A stretch of 64,000 nt of DNA, taken from NCBI GenBank assembly GCA_030704615.1, contig CM060733.1, forward strand, positions 36,890,001 to 36,954,000, in the 5' to 3' direction. This DNA comes from Takakia lepidozioides (taxonomy: Eukaryota > Streptophyta > Takakiopsida > Takakiales > Takakiaceae). Within the stretch, counting starts at the first letter, position 1. The number at the start of each line of letters is the position of its first letter. This document shows positions 46,290 to 57,467 of this stretch, one piece after another. The notes beneath the pieces are model-generated. The model saw only the letters and a list, made by a program, of their open reading frames with translations. It did no database searches and was not told the origin of the DNA. Made by a program: the position numbers and the translations under genes.

Positions 46290-46500
46290 AGCGGACTAGA
46301 CTCACAGACCAGCAGACTGTAACGTGCGTACGTAGGGTGGAGGCAACTAGTAGACTATACCAGCGGACTGACAAACGGACTCAGTAAGTAATGCAGCGAT
46401 ATAAAATAGACTAACTGACGAGCGGAGTGAGCCAGCGGACTGAGGAGAGAACGCAGCGGACTGACCAGACTGAATAGACAACGTGACCCCCCGATGATGG
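46290..46500. repeat. Motif array in accessory-gene intron 1
   Basis: Intron 46283-46541 contains about ten CAGCGGACTGA/CAGACTG units at irregular 10-25 bp spacing. Confidence 0.7.
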
Positions 46501-47495
46501 ATTCAAACAGCACAGAGAACAGACTGGGCGGTCAGACTGACCATTACATCATCTACTTCATCATCGTCATCTTCATCTTCAGAGCTGTTCAACCAGTTCT
46601 GCTCCGCCTGTCGGATGAATGTGCATAGCAGACCTGATTGGGCAATTCTGTAGAAATAACGGAAGAAGTCTGGATCCCCAATTGGTGGGCACTCTGGTGG
46701 GAAAAGCCCAAAGTCAACGAGGCGCCTTGTGCCAGGGTAGACTGGCTCTTCAGTGCTCTGTTGAGTTTTTGGTTTTGACCCTAAACCGATGGCATGGGTC
46801 GCGATATTTGTGTGAGTCTGCTGCCGAGTCTGGTCAGGCAAGTCAATGTCCACTGGACTTGTCACCCCTTCCAGGCCCTGAGCAGACTCACTTTCAGTAT
46901 CAGTACTGATGGTGTGGGTCTGCCGCCCAAGACGGGGTTCAGTCTGTTGCGTGGATTTTGCCCTTGCCTCGCGAGCAGACCTTGCAGCCTTCTCTTTTTT
47001 TTGTTGGGCCCCATCACTCAGTTTACGTTTTCTGGGAGCGTCCGGCGTTCCCTGCACTTGCAAATCTTCCATTGACGGGCCACCACAATGGACGCCATAC
47101 CATGCGCGCACTTCGTCTAATTCCAAAGTGCGGGGGTCAAGCACTGATCCGCGCAAGCGCATTGTGGCCTCTTTGACAATCGACATTTCTTTTAGTATCG
47201 GCCAAGGCTTGAAATCCCGTGGAATCATTGCAACAGTCTCCTTGCAACCCGTGTCAACACAATGCCGATTTAGTTGGATTTTGTCCTTGATAACCTCTTT
47301 ACAGAAGGGACAGAAGAGCTTGTCCTTCTGCCAAATCCAGTTTTTGGGCTTCCGGGCGCGGAGGTCTACAAATGCTTCCACTATTTTATGATCAAACTCG
47401 TCTGGTGAGTACCAGTACCTTCGCTCCTTCTTTAGTCTGGTTTGGTGCACAAAATCCACCCAGTCCGCTCCACCCTTTTCACAAGCATCCTCCAT

Positions 47496-49244
47496 CGCTG
47501 CAGAATGAAACGAAGGTGCAAGGACAATGAGCGACAGATAGAAGTCCTATGAAAAGACTCACCCTAAGCAAGAAGAGGACACAGAATGGAATGGAAACAC
47601 CGCAGCAAGTGAGAACCTCACCGAGCCGATGAACTTCGAGTTGTTACGAAGGCAAGCGTGTTTGCGACGCTTCGCGGCTCACCGCGACTCTCCACACCTG
47701 GGGAAGAACGATCGCCTTTCGTTACGGTGATGGAAACACAAAGAGGAAAACAAAACAGTGCAAAACAGTGCGAAGAAACAGGCGCAAAGATAATGGAGTC
47801 GATCGCACAGGGAACATGAGAAGAAAGTAGAAGTAGAAGGGGGAAAGCGGGCATGGCACTGCCAACGTGGCGCAATTTCACAGGCGCCAACTATCCGCCG
47901 TCATCACATTGAATACGTCCACCAAACGATTGCATCGTACTAAATTCATCCACGGTCCTCGCAAGTGCAACAGACTCATTTCCCATCGGGCCGAGAGTCT
48001 ACCGGACCGCCAGTCCAGCGGACTATTCGCTTTGCTGAGGCGAAGCGGCTTCATATTGGAGGCACTTCCCTGCCAGCGGAATGAAGACAAAAGAGAGTAA
48101 GGGGAGAACAGGAAAGTCGAACACACCCATTGCGAACAGACTCGCGGCACAACAGACTGATGCATGCACAGTCCAACAGACTGATATCCATAGATGAGAA
48201 CTGTCCAGCAGACGGACGTTTCGCCAGACTGGCGGGAGAACAAGCCAAAAGACTGATCGGAGGGAAAATAAGAAGTCAAACAGACTTAGTGCAACAGACT
48301 TCCGACACAGCAGACGGACAAATTCACAAGTGCGACAGACTGATATCCCAACAGACGGACTTCCAGCAGACCGCCTCCAAACTGACTGTTATGCACGCGA
48401 TAAGGGGAATATCCGGAGCATTGACGGGCCAGCGGACCCACTGTGAACAGACTCGCGACACAACGGACCTCAAATATCCACGCGCATTTGCAGATGCAAT
48501 TGTCTCAGCCTGGTCCGTCTCCTGGCAAATGCGACAATATACCAATTCTGTACCTACTCCCGTCGTGGCTCAGACATCTGCATTCAACAGGTGCGTGTGG
48601 ATGTTTGAGGATCTTCCGACTGGATGGTGTTCCGTGACAACTCGAATTGCTTTTTTGTGCTGCCATCCCTTATATAATACCATGTGGATCCATCACAAAG
48701 CTGGGTTTCTCCAGATTCTCCACCCTTTTCCACAACTTATGCACGACGGATGCAAGCCGCTATACTTGGTCACATAAACAGTCCCATCGTCCGATACGAA
48801 ATCTGCAATACACGCCCCCATGTGCATACGCTTCCACCATTTTCTCGCCCGTGTTACCCATGGGTTCCTGTAACGAACTAAACTTGTGAAGGCTCTCATG
48901 AGGGATGCAGTACAAAGGGGCTAAACGTATCATGACGGATCACAAGCAGAGGACGTTATCGACGACAGATGTCCGCATTTTCCATATTTATGACATAGAA
49001 CCAAACCATAAAACGAAGGTTCCCGAAAGCACAACAAGAAGGCAAAACAAGAAGCATATGCACGATGGTGGCTGTAGTGCCGAGACAGTCTTCTCATGTT
49101 CAAGCACACGCTTCATCATCATCATGAACATCGCGCGCAAAAGAGGAACAGTCGCGTGCATGGAAACGCCTACCGCAACATCGGACAACAAACAGCCGTC
49201 AAAAGGGAGCGGCCGGGATTTGGTGGGAAGATCATTGCCATTTT
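47496..49244. other. 5' flank of the accessory gene with CAGACTG array
   Basis: No coding segment recognised. 48130-48450 carries about 15-20 AACAGACTGAT/CAGACGGAC units, a further motif array between the accessory gene's ATG and the right TIR, i.e. over its probable promoter. Confidence 0.5.
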
Positions 49245-49641
49245 TCGCAGCCCTAAAAATGGAGGGCTCAGATGGGTTATGGGAATGGACGGTGGCGATC
49301 CTGCGCCGTCAGCGGACTAGATGGCAGGGGACTGGTCAGCGGACTGGCCAGCACCGGACTGGCGGGCAGACTGGCGGACTGGCAAACTGCTGGGCAGCCG
49401 ACTGGCCAGCAGCGCACTGGCAGACTGGAGGGCAGCGGACTCATGGGCGGGGGACTAGCCACGCGGCGGACGGGGGCGCGGGTGCGGGCGCGGTTGCTGC
49501 AGCCGCGCCCGCGGCTGGGCGACCGCGCGCAATGGCGGGCGGGGCGGGTGGGGTGCTGGGGAGCAAGGCGTCCGTGCGCGGGGCCCACCGGCCACATCGC
49601 ACGTGCCCATTGAAGACCCTATTATCTTAAAATGAGAGGCC
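49245..49641 (-). repeat. Right terminal inverted repeat of the MULE
   Basis: Reverse complement matches 36254-36357 plus 37090-37345. Contains the CAGCGGACT/GGACTGGC cluster at 49308-49455 and lacks the solo LTR, so it records the left arm's original state. Confidence 0.88.
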
Positions 49642-50451
49642 CTTTCCAGTGCCACTAGGGAGTCTGGAAGGCCAGTCAAGGAAGGGCAGCCAATTTTTTT
49701 ACTTTTTCTCTTGCTACATACTCAATCCAATGGCAAGTGTGGGCTAGAGATGTAGTTAAGTGCTTGGGCACTTAGGGGTCAGTCAAAGTCGGTCATCAGC
49801 ATTGTTTATCATTATAATTTGATATAAAAAAGAATGAAAACAAAAAAACAATGGATTGTTGTTATTTTCGGAAAAGTTGACGGCGGAGATGAACAACAAG
49901 AACAATAATCCTTAGTACCACAATTCTTCACTTGCTTGTTTTTAAAACATGACTTACCTCAATATCCTTTGACTTGGGACATAAGGCTTGGGGAGTTTTT
50001 TCCGCAGGTATTGGTAGGGGATTTTGACCCCTCATCGACTCTAGTAGATTCCAGCCTTCCCTAATGCTCGAGGCTCGCCAAATCCCTGGCCCTCGCCTTG
50101 GATCAGGAGGAAGACCAGGACATCAAATTGGTGACACTAAAGAAAATTCCACCACACCTCGATTTCTTTATCACCCTACTCACCATTAGCCTTTTAAAGG
50201 CTAGTATTAAAAATCTTACTGATTTTGCCACTAGAGTACTTCTCATTTCTACTAATCTCTCACCGCTCTACTAATTTAGTTATGGTCCTATTTGGGGCCC
50301 CTCGAAGGAGCCCCCTAAATACTAACTAAAATAGTTACTAGATATGTATAGTAGTGAGGGGAGCACCCCCCTTATATAGGCTTGGGAGGCCGCGCTGGAG
50401 ACTTCCAGAAGACCCCTCTTTCTAGGTGTCCCTACAGCCCGTCCTACTCGA
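49642..50451. other. Spacer between MULE and right duplication
   Basis: No gene recognised. A TATATAGG phrase near 50374 lies in sequence that could be LTR-like, without further support. Confidence 0.35.
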
Positions 50452-51235
50452 CAGCCATAGTGTTTGAACACTCCTTCCGTATCCTCAATGCTCCCACATT
50501 TGGCATACATGTCCACAAGGGTGTTGTTCAGAATCACATCTGGTACAATTCCAGCTTTGGTGATGTCACCATGGACCTCTCTCCGCTTTTCCAGAGCTCC
50601 CAGGCTTGCACACGTATTGCAAATACAAACAAAGGATGTGGTTGGGCTTCACTTCTTCGCGCAACATTTGCTCATAGGTGCCCAAAGCATTTCTACCACA
50701 CCCATGCTTGGTAAATTCTGCCAACATTATATTCCACGTGATCAAAGATGTTGAGACATTCTATTGAACACTTAGTGAGCATCCATGATGCTCCCGCACT
50801 TAACATACATGTTGACAAGGGTGATGAGTAGAAAAACATTTGGCGTGAATCCACGTAGGATAATGTGGTGTGTGCCTGCTTTACAGCCTCCAGACCATCC
50901 ATCTTGATGCACTTAAGCAAGAGACAGACATATGTATCTGAATCTGCTGAAATGTCTCATTGGTTTAAAGTCTGTAGAGCCTCTGTCAGTCTGCCTGCCG
51001 CACAAAGTATCTTCACATGCCCCAGAAGTGCAAGAAGAGGCATTGTGGACTCCTTCTCTTTATCCTCTTTCCGAAGCTGTGGTCATGGTTGAGGTGCTTG
51101 TATTATCAACTGTACCGTTGCAGTTGTTGCCTTTAGTTGACCATCTACCCTTGCAGGTTTCTGTAGCTATTGATCCACATGGAATCATAGGTAATCTGAA
51201 TTGCATCTGCTTCTCTCTGTAGTCCAACAGGCATT
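50452..51235 (-). pseudogene. PPR N-terminal relic (right copy)
   Basis: Same broken PPR pieces as 3547-4330 (LLKCIKMDGLEAVKQAH, GALEKRREVHGDI, NNTLVDMYAKCGSIEDTE) with the same kinds of frameshift, so it was already dead before duplication. Confidence 0.8.
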
Positions 51236-52680
51236 CACCTTTTGTCTCCATTGTCCTACCATTGACTGAGGTCGGAAAAGTGTTCATTCCAAAGCTTCTC
51301 CTCATCTCTATTATCTGTTTTTGGATACTTTCTTGCTGCCACATTGGCAGTAAATTGTCCAAGTCACTCCAAACCACCATAGATCCACCCAACGAGCTAA
51401 TTTACAGAATCCAATATGCATCTCAGGGCCGAGTCTGATGAGAGGGCAAAACAGGCGGAAATAGGTTGAAGAAGAAGGTGTGTCATGACCCATGAATACC
51501 ATCAACCCAAAATGACCTCTTGTGTGTGTTGTTTGTGTCCATAGTTAGGTAATGTCGGATCGGTCTGTGAGAACCACCACGGTGCAACTAAGCAGGCAGA
51601 GATTGAAACACGGCCTGGCAAGACCAAGCTGACTCTCGCAAGAACCTTATAAACATCAGGAAGAATACCAAATCATGGTACTAATAGGAGCCAATAGCCC
51701 ACATTGGACTCCAGCACTAGCCAACAATAATCCTGAAGTAGTTTCCCCGCTTACTGAACGAAGTGTTCTATACTCACCCTCCGACAATTATAAATCAATC
51801 CCTCTTGGTCTTGGCACACAAAGGGTTCTTTCAAGAACTCTGAAATATGCTCACTTTTTTTTCTGGGATTCTCACTGGAGAACGTTCTCCGATGCGCCGT
51901 TTGAAGAAATGCCCTCCGCACAGTTGAGCTCTTTTCAGCCCTTCTTACTTCATGGCTGTATATTATAGATCGCCTCGGCAAACCAAACCTATCTAAACCT
52001 GTTTTAAATGCCAGGCCTTATCAGCCTTTGTAGCCATTGCACGCGCGCTCTCTCTCCTTTGGACATCAACAGAATCAGGGAGGAAAATGGTCAGTCTCGA
52101 CGAAGTATCGTTCAAGAAGTTATTTTCGGATTTTTCGGGCAATCCGGGCAGATAGAAAGAAATTGTCGACGTACGAAATGTGGCGATGATGATGTGGCAC
52201 TATGGCACCCTATTCCAGCTCTACGCTAAACTAGCTCTCAACCTTCGGTCATCGCTAGAATTTTATCCTTACCCGACCGGGATTGTATGTGCACACAAAT
52301 TTAAAACCTGGACCTGGAGGGTTCATTTTTTTAATTAAAAAAGAGCAACACGGACCCCTGAGGGTATATTGAAAGCCCAACACTGGTTGTTACTTGTTAC
52401 CGGGTTAAATAACTGCGTGGACCCTCAATACTAGTCCAGGAAAAAAAAACGTCCTTTTAGGTGTATTTATTCCTGTGGTTTTGGGTGAGGTTACCTTAAG
52501 AGCCTCCCTACTAAACTGCCTCATCAAAAAAGGTATCTTGATATAATGGATGTTATTTTTTTTATCTTTTTGTTTTTTTTTGAAGGCCTGAGAGAGGTCG
52601 AAATTTTGTTTTCCAAAGAAAGGTTGAGGAAAAAATAACCTCAAATACAAGCCATGAAGGCTGAGGAAGGGGATGCCGGC
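50452..52680. repeat. Segmental duplication, right copy of block A
   Basis: Same orientation as 3547-5798, with many single-base differences and short indels. Joins block B directly at 52681-52691. Confidence 0.92.
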
Positions 52681-53600
52681 TCCTTCAATCATAATATCGT
52701 ACCCTTGCATACTAGTTGGCTAGCTCTGTGGCTTGGGATGGTTAGATGCAGGTTGTGGTCAGTCTTTCATAAGGTTGCAGGAAGCCCCATTGGACCATCC
52801 CCCATGTTGCAGATTATTCACATTTCTGCCACCCACAGAGCTACTGACTGCACTTTAATCACAATAACACATGGTAACAACACAAATGCAATGATCCAAC
52901 CCTTCACTCGTATTACTATCCACACACATTCTCTACATTATACCGCCCTACCAATTCTGGTACAAGTCTTATTACTACATCACAAATACCATACATTAGC
53001 ATGCCCCTAAGGCTACCATATTAGGCTGTTGGTTAGCCATCCAGAAAATGCGAGGGACTGGAAGATAGAGTCTCGCTAAGCAGTTTATAGTCTAATTATT
53101 AGTGCTAATCTGCCGAATCGAGTGTGCAGGAAGTGTGGTATGACCAGGATTTGTGAACTGTCAGTGCGAAAGGGCCAAAGATGAGGCTCAAAGGTAAGCA
53201 TGCTATGCCAACACCCCAAAAACCTGCAGAGCAAACCAGACACTGCCATGTTAGGACTATCCTAGCCCCTATTTCCATTTCTTTTGTGTGGGTAGGAACT
53301 CTCTTTCCTTCCCATGATTTCCGCAACATGCTGTAGCATATTTCTATTAACATAGATGTAGTGCAACAGACTATCGTGACTCACCCTTCTGTTGAAAATC
53401 AACTAGACTAGAAGTAAGCAGCATTTCATAAGTGAGCAAGAAAATTACTGCAAGTAACGAAGGATCACATAGCATACCGAGTCATCCACTATGGACTCTG
53501 GGAAAGAGCCCTACATTGTGTATTTTAAGGGTTTTTATTGTTGTACCTTTCTGAACTGTCTGTTAAGGGTCAAATTAAAGGCATGTTCAGACATTGAAAC

Positions 53601-53968
53601 CTTGCAGATTAAAATGTCCTTCTTTACTGCCGCATTAGTCCATGGAATTTCAGCAAAAAGATGATGCTGCGCCTGTGCAGAACCTTGTCCTCCCACCAGA
53701 ATCTTCGCCAGAACAAAATCTTCGTATCCCCTCACACAGAAATGAACAACAGATTTATGACAGATTTATGTCCCGGGAGCCCTTACCTCATGGTCATGTG
53801 TGAAGGAAAATTGCGAGACTGGAAAGGGTTGTCATAATCGGCCGATACTGCCCCAACTTCGCACGGTACCAAGGAGCCAAAGGCAGCTCTCACAGGTGCC
53901 TCCTTCGCGGCTACCACTTTCCAGAGGATGTCTTTGGGGACTGACTCGAGTAGCCGGCCAACTACCAC
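53601..53968 (-). CDS. Two exons of an unrecognised gene
   Basis: Exon 53787-53968 follows TTTGCAG and reads VGRLLESVPKDILWKVVAA, APVRAAFGSLVPCEVGAVS, ending at ATGAG|GTAAGG. Exon 53601-53730 follows GTGTGAG and reads GYEDFVLAKILVGGQGSAQA, then FAEIPWTNAAVKKDILICK before GTTTCA. Phases 2 and 1 join (Met-Arg-Gly). The protein looks genuine (balanced composition, no stops, good splice sites), but I do not recognise the family and no flanking exons are certain. It may be part of the host gene that also owns the FCPPSGG exon-like segment 1.5 kb downstream in transcript-opposite direction; that is a guess. Confidence 0.5.
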
Positions 53969-54596
53969 CTGCAAAGCAACTCCAGCCCTCTTTGGTGGTC
54001 ACATAGTGAGAATGCATACAGAAAATTTGATGTGTCCGGTTATGTGCTTTTCCCAGACTCACTGCTCAAAGACCCCTTCCATCCTCCCCTACAAAAGCAA
54101 CAGGTAGTAGTTACCCTCTGTTTTTCCTACTGTCTGAATCCAATCCAGAAACTCCGCCCTGGTGCAAATCATCAGAATTTTATGTGAATGTGAGTGCACT
54201 CACGAGTTGCTACGGTGACTGGCTCTCGCGCCCGCCCCACGCTCCCTACCGTGCAGTCACCCACCCCATGAACACACAAACAACCAAGAACAAAAACAAA
54301 AGCCAAGAAAGAACAAGAAGAGAAGGAGATGGATTGAGAGAGATGATGAAAGAGAGGGAGGTAGAGAGAGGGAAGAGAGGCAGGGAGGAGAAAGGGAGAG
54401 ATCACAAGGAGACGCTGCATACCTCTATTGCGCGCAATCCGAGCAAAGTATGCAATGTGCTTTATGTCTGCAACTGTGCAGTTGAGAGGCGAGATCTGAG
54501 GCTTGGAATAATTACCTCGTGGATGTCTAGCTCAACGTGCCTAACCATAAGGAGTTGTAATTCAAAGGTGTACAAAAAGACAATCGCTCAAAGGTA

Positions 54597-55070
54597 TGGA
54601 CCTATACCAGTGTTGGTCTGGTATCTGTATAAGACCCGAGTATCAACCCTGGTATCAGGGACCAGACCAGCCCGGTGTTAAGTTCGACAATACCAGGTCA
54701 TATACCAGACCAGGCTGGTATCCGTTTTCCCCTACCAGCCACAATACCAGTACCCTCCCCACCTCTTCCTCATTTACTCTGGTTACACACTATACTAGTT
54801 TATGTGTACATACCTGTACTTATTTATATTTTATTTTTTTATTTTTTATTTATTTTTTGTATTTGTTTTTGTACTTGATATTTGATAAACTTGTAAGTCA
54901 AATGGCTTTGGAATGATACCAGAACTGATATCTCATACCAGCTGGTATTGTGGTCATGATACTCATACTCATACCAGTATCTGTAAAAAAATACATTGAC
55001 CAGGACCAGTCTGGTATGTCCTTAACCTGATACCAGACCAACGATACCAACATAATGATACCAATGAGCC
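54597..55070. mobile_element. TACCAG/CTGGTA-rich small element (MITE-like)
   Basis: Many TACCAG and CTGGTA hexamers cluster in two zones (54600-54755 and 54915-55060) around an AT-rich centre. TTGGTCTGGTATC near 54612 (plus) recurs inverted near 55035. This looks like a small non-autonomous DNA element with subterminal repeats; exact ends and target duplication not resolved. Confidence 0.45.
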
Positions 55071-55364
55071 AACGACCAAAATGCTCATGTGAGTTCAGAA
55101 GCTCAAACAGTATTGATCAGGGGGATGAGATGGGCACAGACATTATACAGAGAGCTGTTCACATCACCTATGCCTACAATGCTGTCACAAAGTAATGGGA
55201 ATTGCGCCATTGTGGCACTAAGCAGAGACCACATTTATCCTAAGATGAGGACTTAGACTGGCTTAAGTTGGCACTGTTGAGTGGGTGAGAACTGGTGAGG
55301 AGCTAGTTTATTGTCAGGGATGGTTTTCTGTTTTGGTTTGAAGGAATTAAAACTACATCAACAC

Positions 55365-55740
55365 TCTTCAAGTTCTACCCAAAGCAGGAAAACAGTCTGG
55401 GGCTGGTTTTTGTTCGTATATCTCCCTCATATCTCTCATTGAATGCTGATTTTGGCGTTGGCCGACCAGTGAGGCACTTGGAAACCATAGCATCCTTCCC
55501 ATCCCTGCCAATGACAACATAATGGTGTGTAGCTGAAAGGAAGGACAGATTACCTCCACACGGTGGACAAAAAGTTCCAGCCTGTGGAAGGAGCACAATC
55601 GCAAAGAGAGGGAGACATTAGGCATCGATGTCACTTACTGCCTCAGTCTCAAGTCCTGAATATCTATCTGCTCTCTTAAGATATCCAGACTGAACTGAAC
55701 ACTTTCAAGCCTACTTTTTCAAAGGAAAGATGAAAGCCAA
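55365..55740 (-). repeat. Exon-like segment, copy 3 of 3
   Basis: Right-copy equivalent of 12880-13250 (GGNLSFLSATHH, IGRDGKDAMVSKCLTGRP). Confidence 0.5.
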
Positions 55741-55960
55741 GAGCGAATACATGTCCAGTTCAGTCTTATGATCCAATTGCAATGGCAATCTGTCTTTTTG
55801 CTAGTGTTGGGGAACCATTGCGCAAGCCTGTGGACAGGAGGATGCTGGGGCCATCCTCCTAAACTTGTGAGGGCCATCTTCCCCAGAACTTCGCATAGAA
55901 CTTTGCATATTTGTGGACCTTCACTCTCCACGTGAAAGTTAGCTGTGGTAAACATTGGAA

Positions 55961-56141
55961 GAGATAAGATAAGATAAAGTTTCTTAAACATCCAGTGAAT
56001 TTACAGAGCCTACTGCTCAACACACAAGCCATCGAGGGCCCAATGGATGGTCTGAAGGCACATGTTGACGGATTGAACCCAGGATCACCTAGGTTATGCA
56101 CAGGCAAGGCACAAACACCCAACCACTGGGCTACCTGCTCA
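55961..56141 (-). mobile_element. tRNA-derived SINE (right copy)
   Basis: Same A box, B box and TTATC tail as 13470-13650; duplicated with the block rather than independently inserted. Confidence 0.7.
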
Positions 56142-56482
56142 AGTGCAGTGATTTTATTGAAGCTTTGCCTAGTCCACGAGTCAAAAAAACAGTTGTCAAG
56201 CAGCAGGTTTAGGTATCAATCACTATCTTCAGTCATGCCACCAGGAGATAGTTACAAAGGTTGTGTCAAGTGTTCAAATAGCAACCAGCAGCCTTCTCCA
56301 ACATTGCTGGCAGCCCAACAGCTTGCCCTAGCCTACATCTATTAACACCTCTGACCCTCCCTCCCCACCAAGAGTAGTTAGTGGTGCCACTGAGCGGACA
56401 AAAGATGAAGCCAAACAGAATCTGACAGCGATGTGTCAAAATTGCACATATTCTGCAAACACTGTTACGCTAAACTAACCTC

Positions 56483-57467
56483 TTACTTCCTTTTTTGCTT
56501 TGGGGGCTCAATGTCTGAATCTGAATCCTCCTGCTGCTCCTCATGCTCCCCATCTTCATCATCATCGTCCTCAACCTCCTCTTCATTGTTACCTTCCGCA
56601 TCCTCCTCCTCCTCTCCTTCCTCTTCCCCATCATCACCCTCCTCATCGCCCTCCTCATCAATTTCATTCTTTGGTAATGGTCCTTTGATAACAATGCTTG
56701 ATCTAAAAGCGTAAGAAATGACTGACAACTGAATGAACAACCACTAAGTTAGTCAACCATAAGAAAAGTTGTCAGGGCTTCATGTAGTAACCATCGATGA
56801 GAAATAGCTGGAAAATGTCAGCCAAGGTAGATGTACAATGACATCCTAGTAATTGGTTCTGCATTTTTTACAGAGGTGTTTGCTAGTCATACATTGCTTT
56901 GTGTTCTCAGGCAGTCCTACAGGACCTATGGGCAACATCTCATTTTCAAAAATACGTGATAGTCACGTGGGAGATTCAATACGATATTATACACCCTAGC
57001 TTTTAGTGTGCGAGTTACCAGTGACTCCTCTAGTTAACCATCCGTTGACATGTCTCCTAGAAATCCTAAATAAACAACTCAAATCTCCACATGCACGCTG
57101 TTTGATGCCATATGCATTTTTGGTATGCCTCGTCCAAAACTACTTTGACCCCACAAAGTGATGCACAAATACAGTGAGATGAAACCTGAGCATACAGTCC
57201 AACTGGGAAATTCCAAATCTTCAAGTCCAGCCACATGCATAATATCAAGCAGAAATCTGCCCAAACAAAATGTGCTCCTTTTAAACTTTATGTTACTGAC
57301 CTCTTCCTCGTCCTCCTCCCCCTCTTCCTTTCCCTCGGCCTCCTCCTCATCCTCAGCCTCACCTTCCTCCTCACCTTCATCATCAATACCTTCCACATCC
57401 TCTTCCTCCTCACCTTCTCCCAGATCTCCTTCCACATTGTCTTCCTCATCATCGTCATCCTCTTTAT
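56483..57467 (-). pseudogene. Acidic protein exons (right copy), last acceptor deleted
   Basis: Exon 57301-57467 matches the left exon less an in-frame 12 bp. The terminal exon (stop 56483-56485, ending SDIEPPKQKRK) is present, but a 77-bp deletion has removed its GCTGTAG acceptor: the acidic frame now runs directly into former intron. Unless another acceptor is used, the C-terminus would be lost or altered. Confidence 0.55.

Larger units (their letters stand above)
43039..47495 (-). pseudogene. MULE accessory gene: C2HC zinc finger, basic region and Gln-Thr repeat protein
   Basis: Four exons with GT-AG borders and matching phases: 46542-47495 (ATG start), 45073-46282, 43571-44982 and 43039-43479, about 1340 codons in all. 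Exon 1 has a C-x2-C-x12-H-x5-C finger (FCPFCKEVIKDKIQLNRHC then DTGC), a basic likely nuclear signal (RKRKLS, KKEKAARSAREARAK) and an acidic end. Exon 2 has an AIQQTP/VIQQTP repeat read in a shifted frame (near a G6 run at ~46040), then helical sequence (EEANHVLEAASDVAIEA, DDALHWFALVMERAVFDIVL). Exon 3 is a long QQT repeat domain. Exon 4 is basic with one frameshift. Stops: TGA 45446, TAA 45368, TAG 45281, TAG 44873, TAG 44786. No known family recognised. Its position convergent to the transposase matches mudrB in MuDR, but I see no similarity to it. Confidence 0.65.
36254..49641. mobile_element. Large Mutator-like element (MULE) with long TIRs
   Basis: Bounded by inverted repeats beginning GGCCTCTCATTTTAAGATAA at 36254 (plus) and at 49641 (minus). 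The repeats run on for about 360-400 bp each side once the solo LTR in the left arm is discounted. Inside are both halves of a MULE transposase, a large convergent accessory gene and dense arrays of a CAGTCTG/CAGTCCG motif. The flanking 8-9 bp (…CCTTCCTA / CTTTCCAG…) match only partly, so a target duplication is not clear. In-frame stops in both genes mean it cannot move by itself. Confidence 0.85.
53410..55302. other. 1.9-kb segment present only in the right copy
   Basis: Left copy reads AAAATCAGCTAGTTTAT without interruption. The right copy has ~1.9 kb between AAAATCAACTAG and GAGCTAGTTTATTG. It holds two clean exons (53601-53968) and a TACCAG-rich element (54597-55070). Either an insertion here or a deletion on the left; CTAG occurs at both edges. 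Confidence 0.75.
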
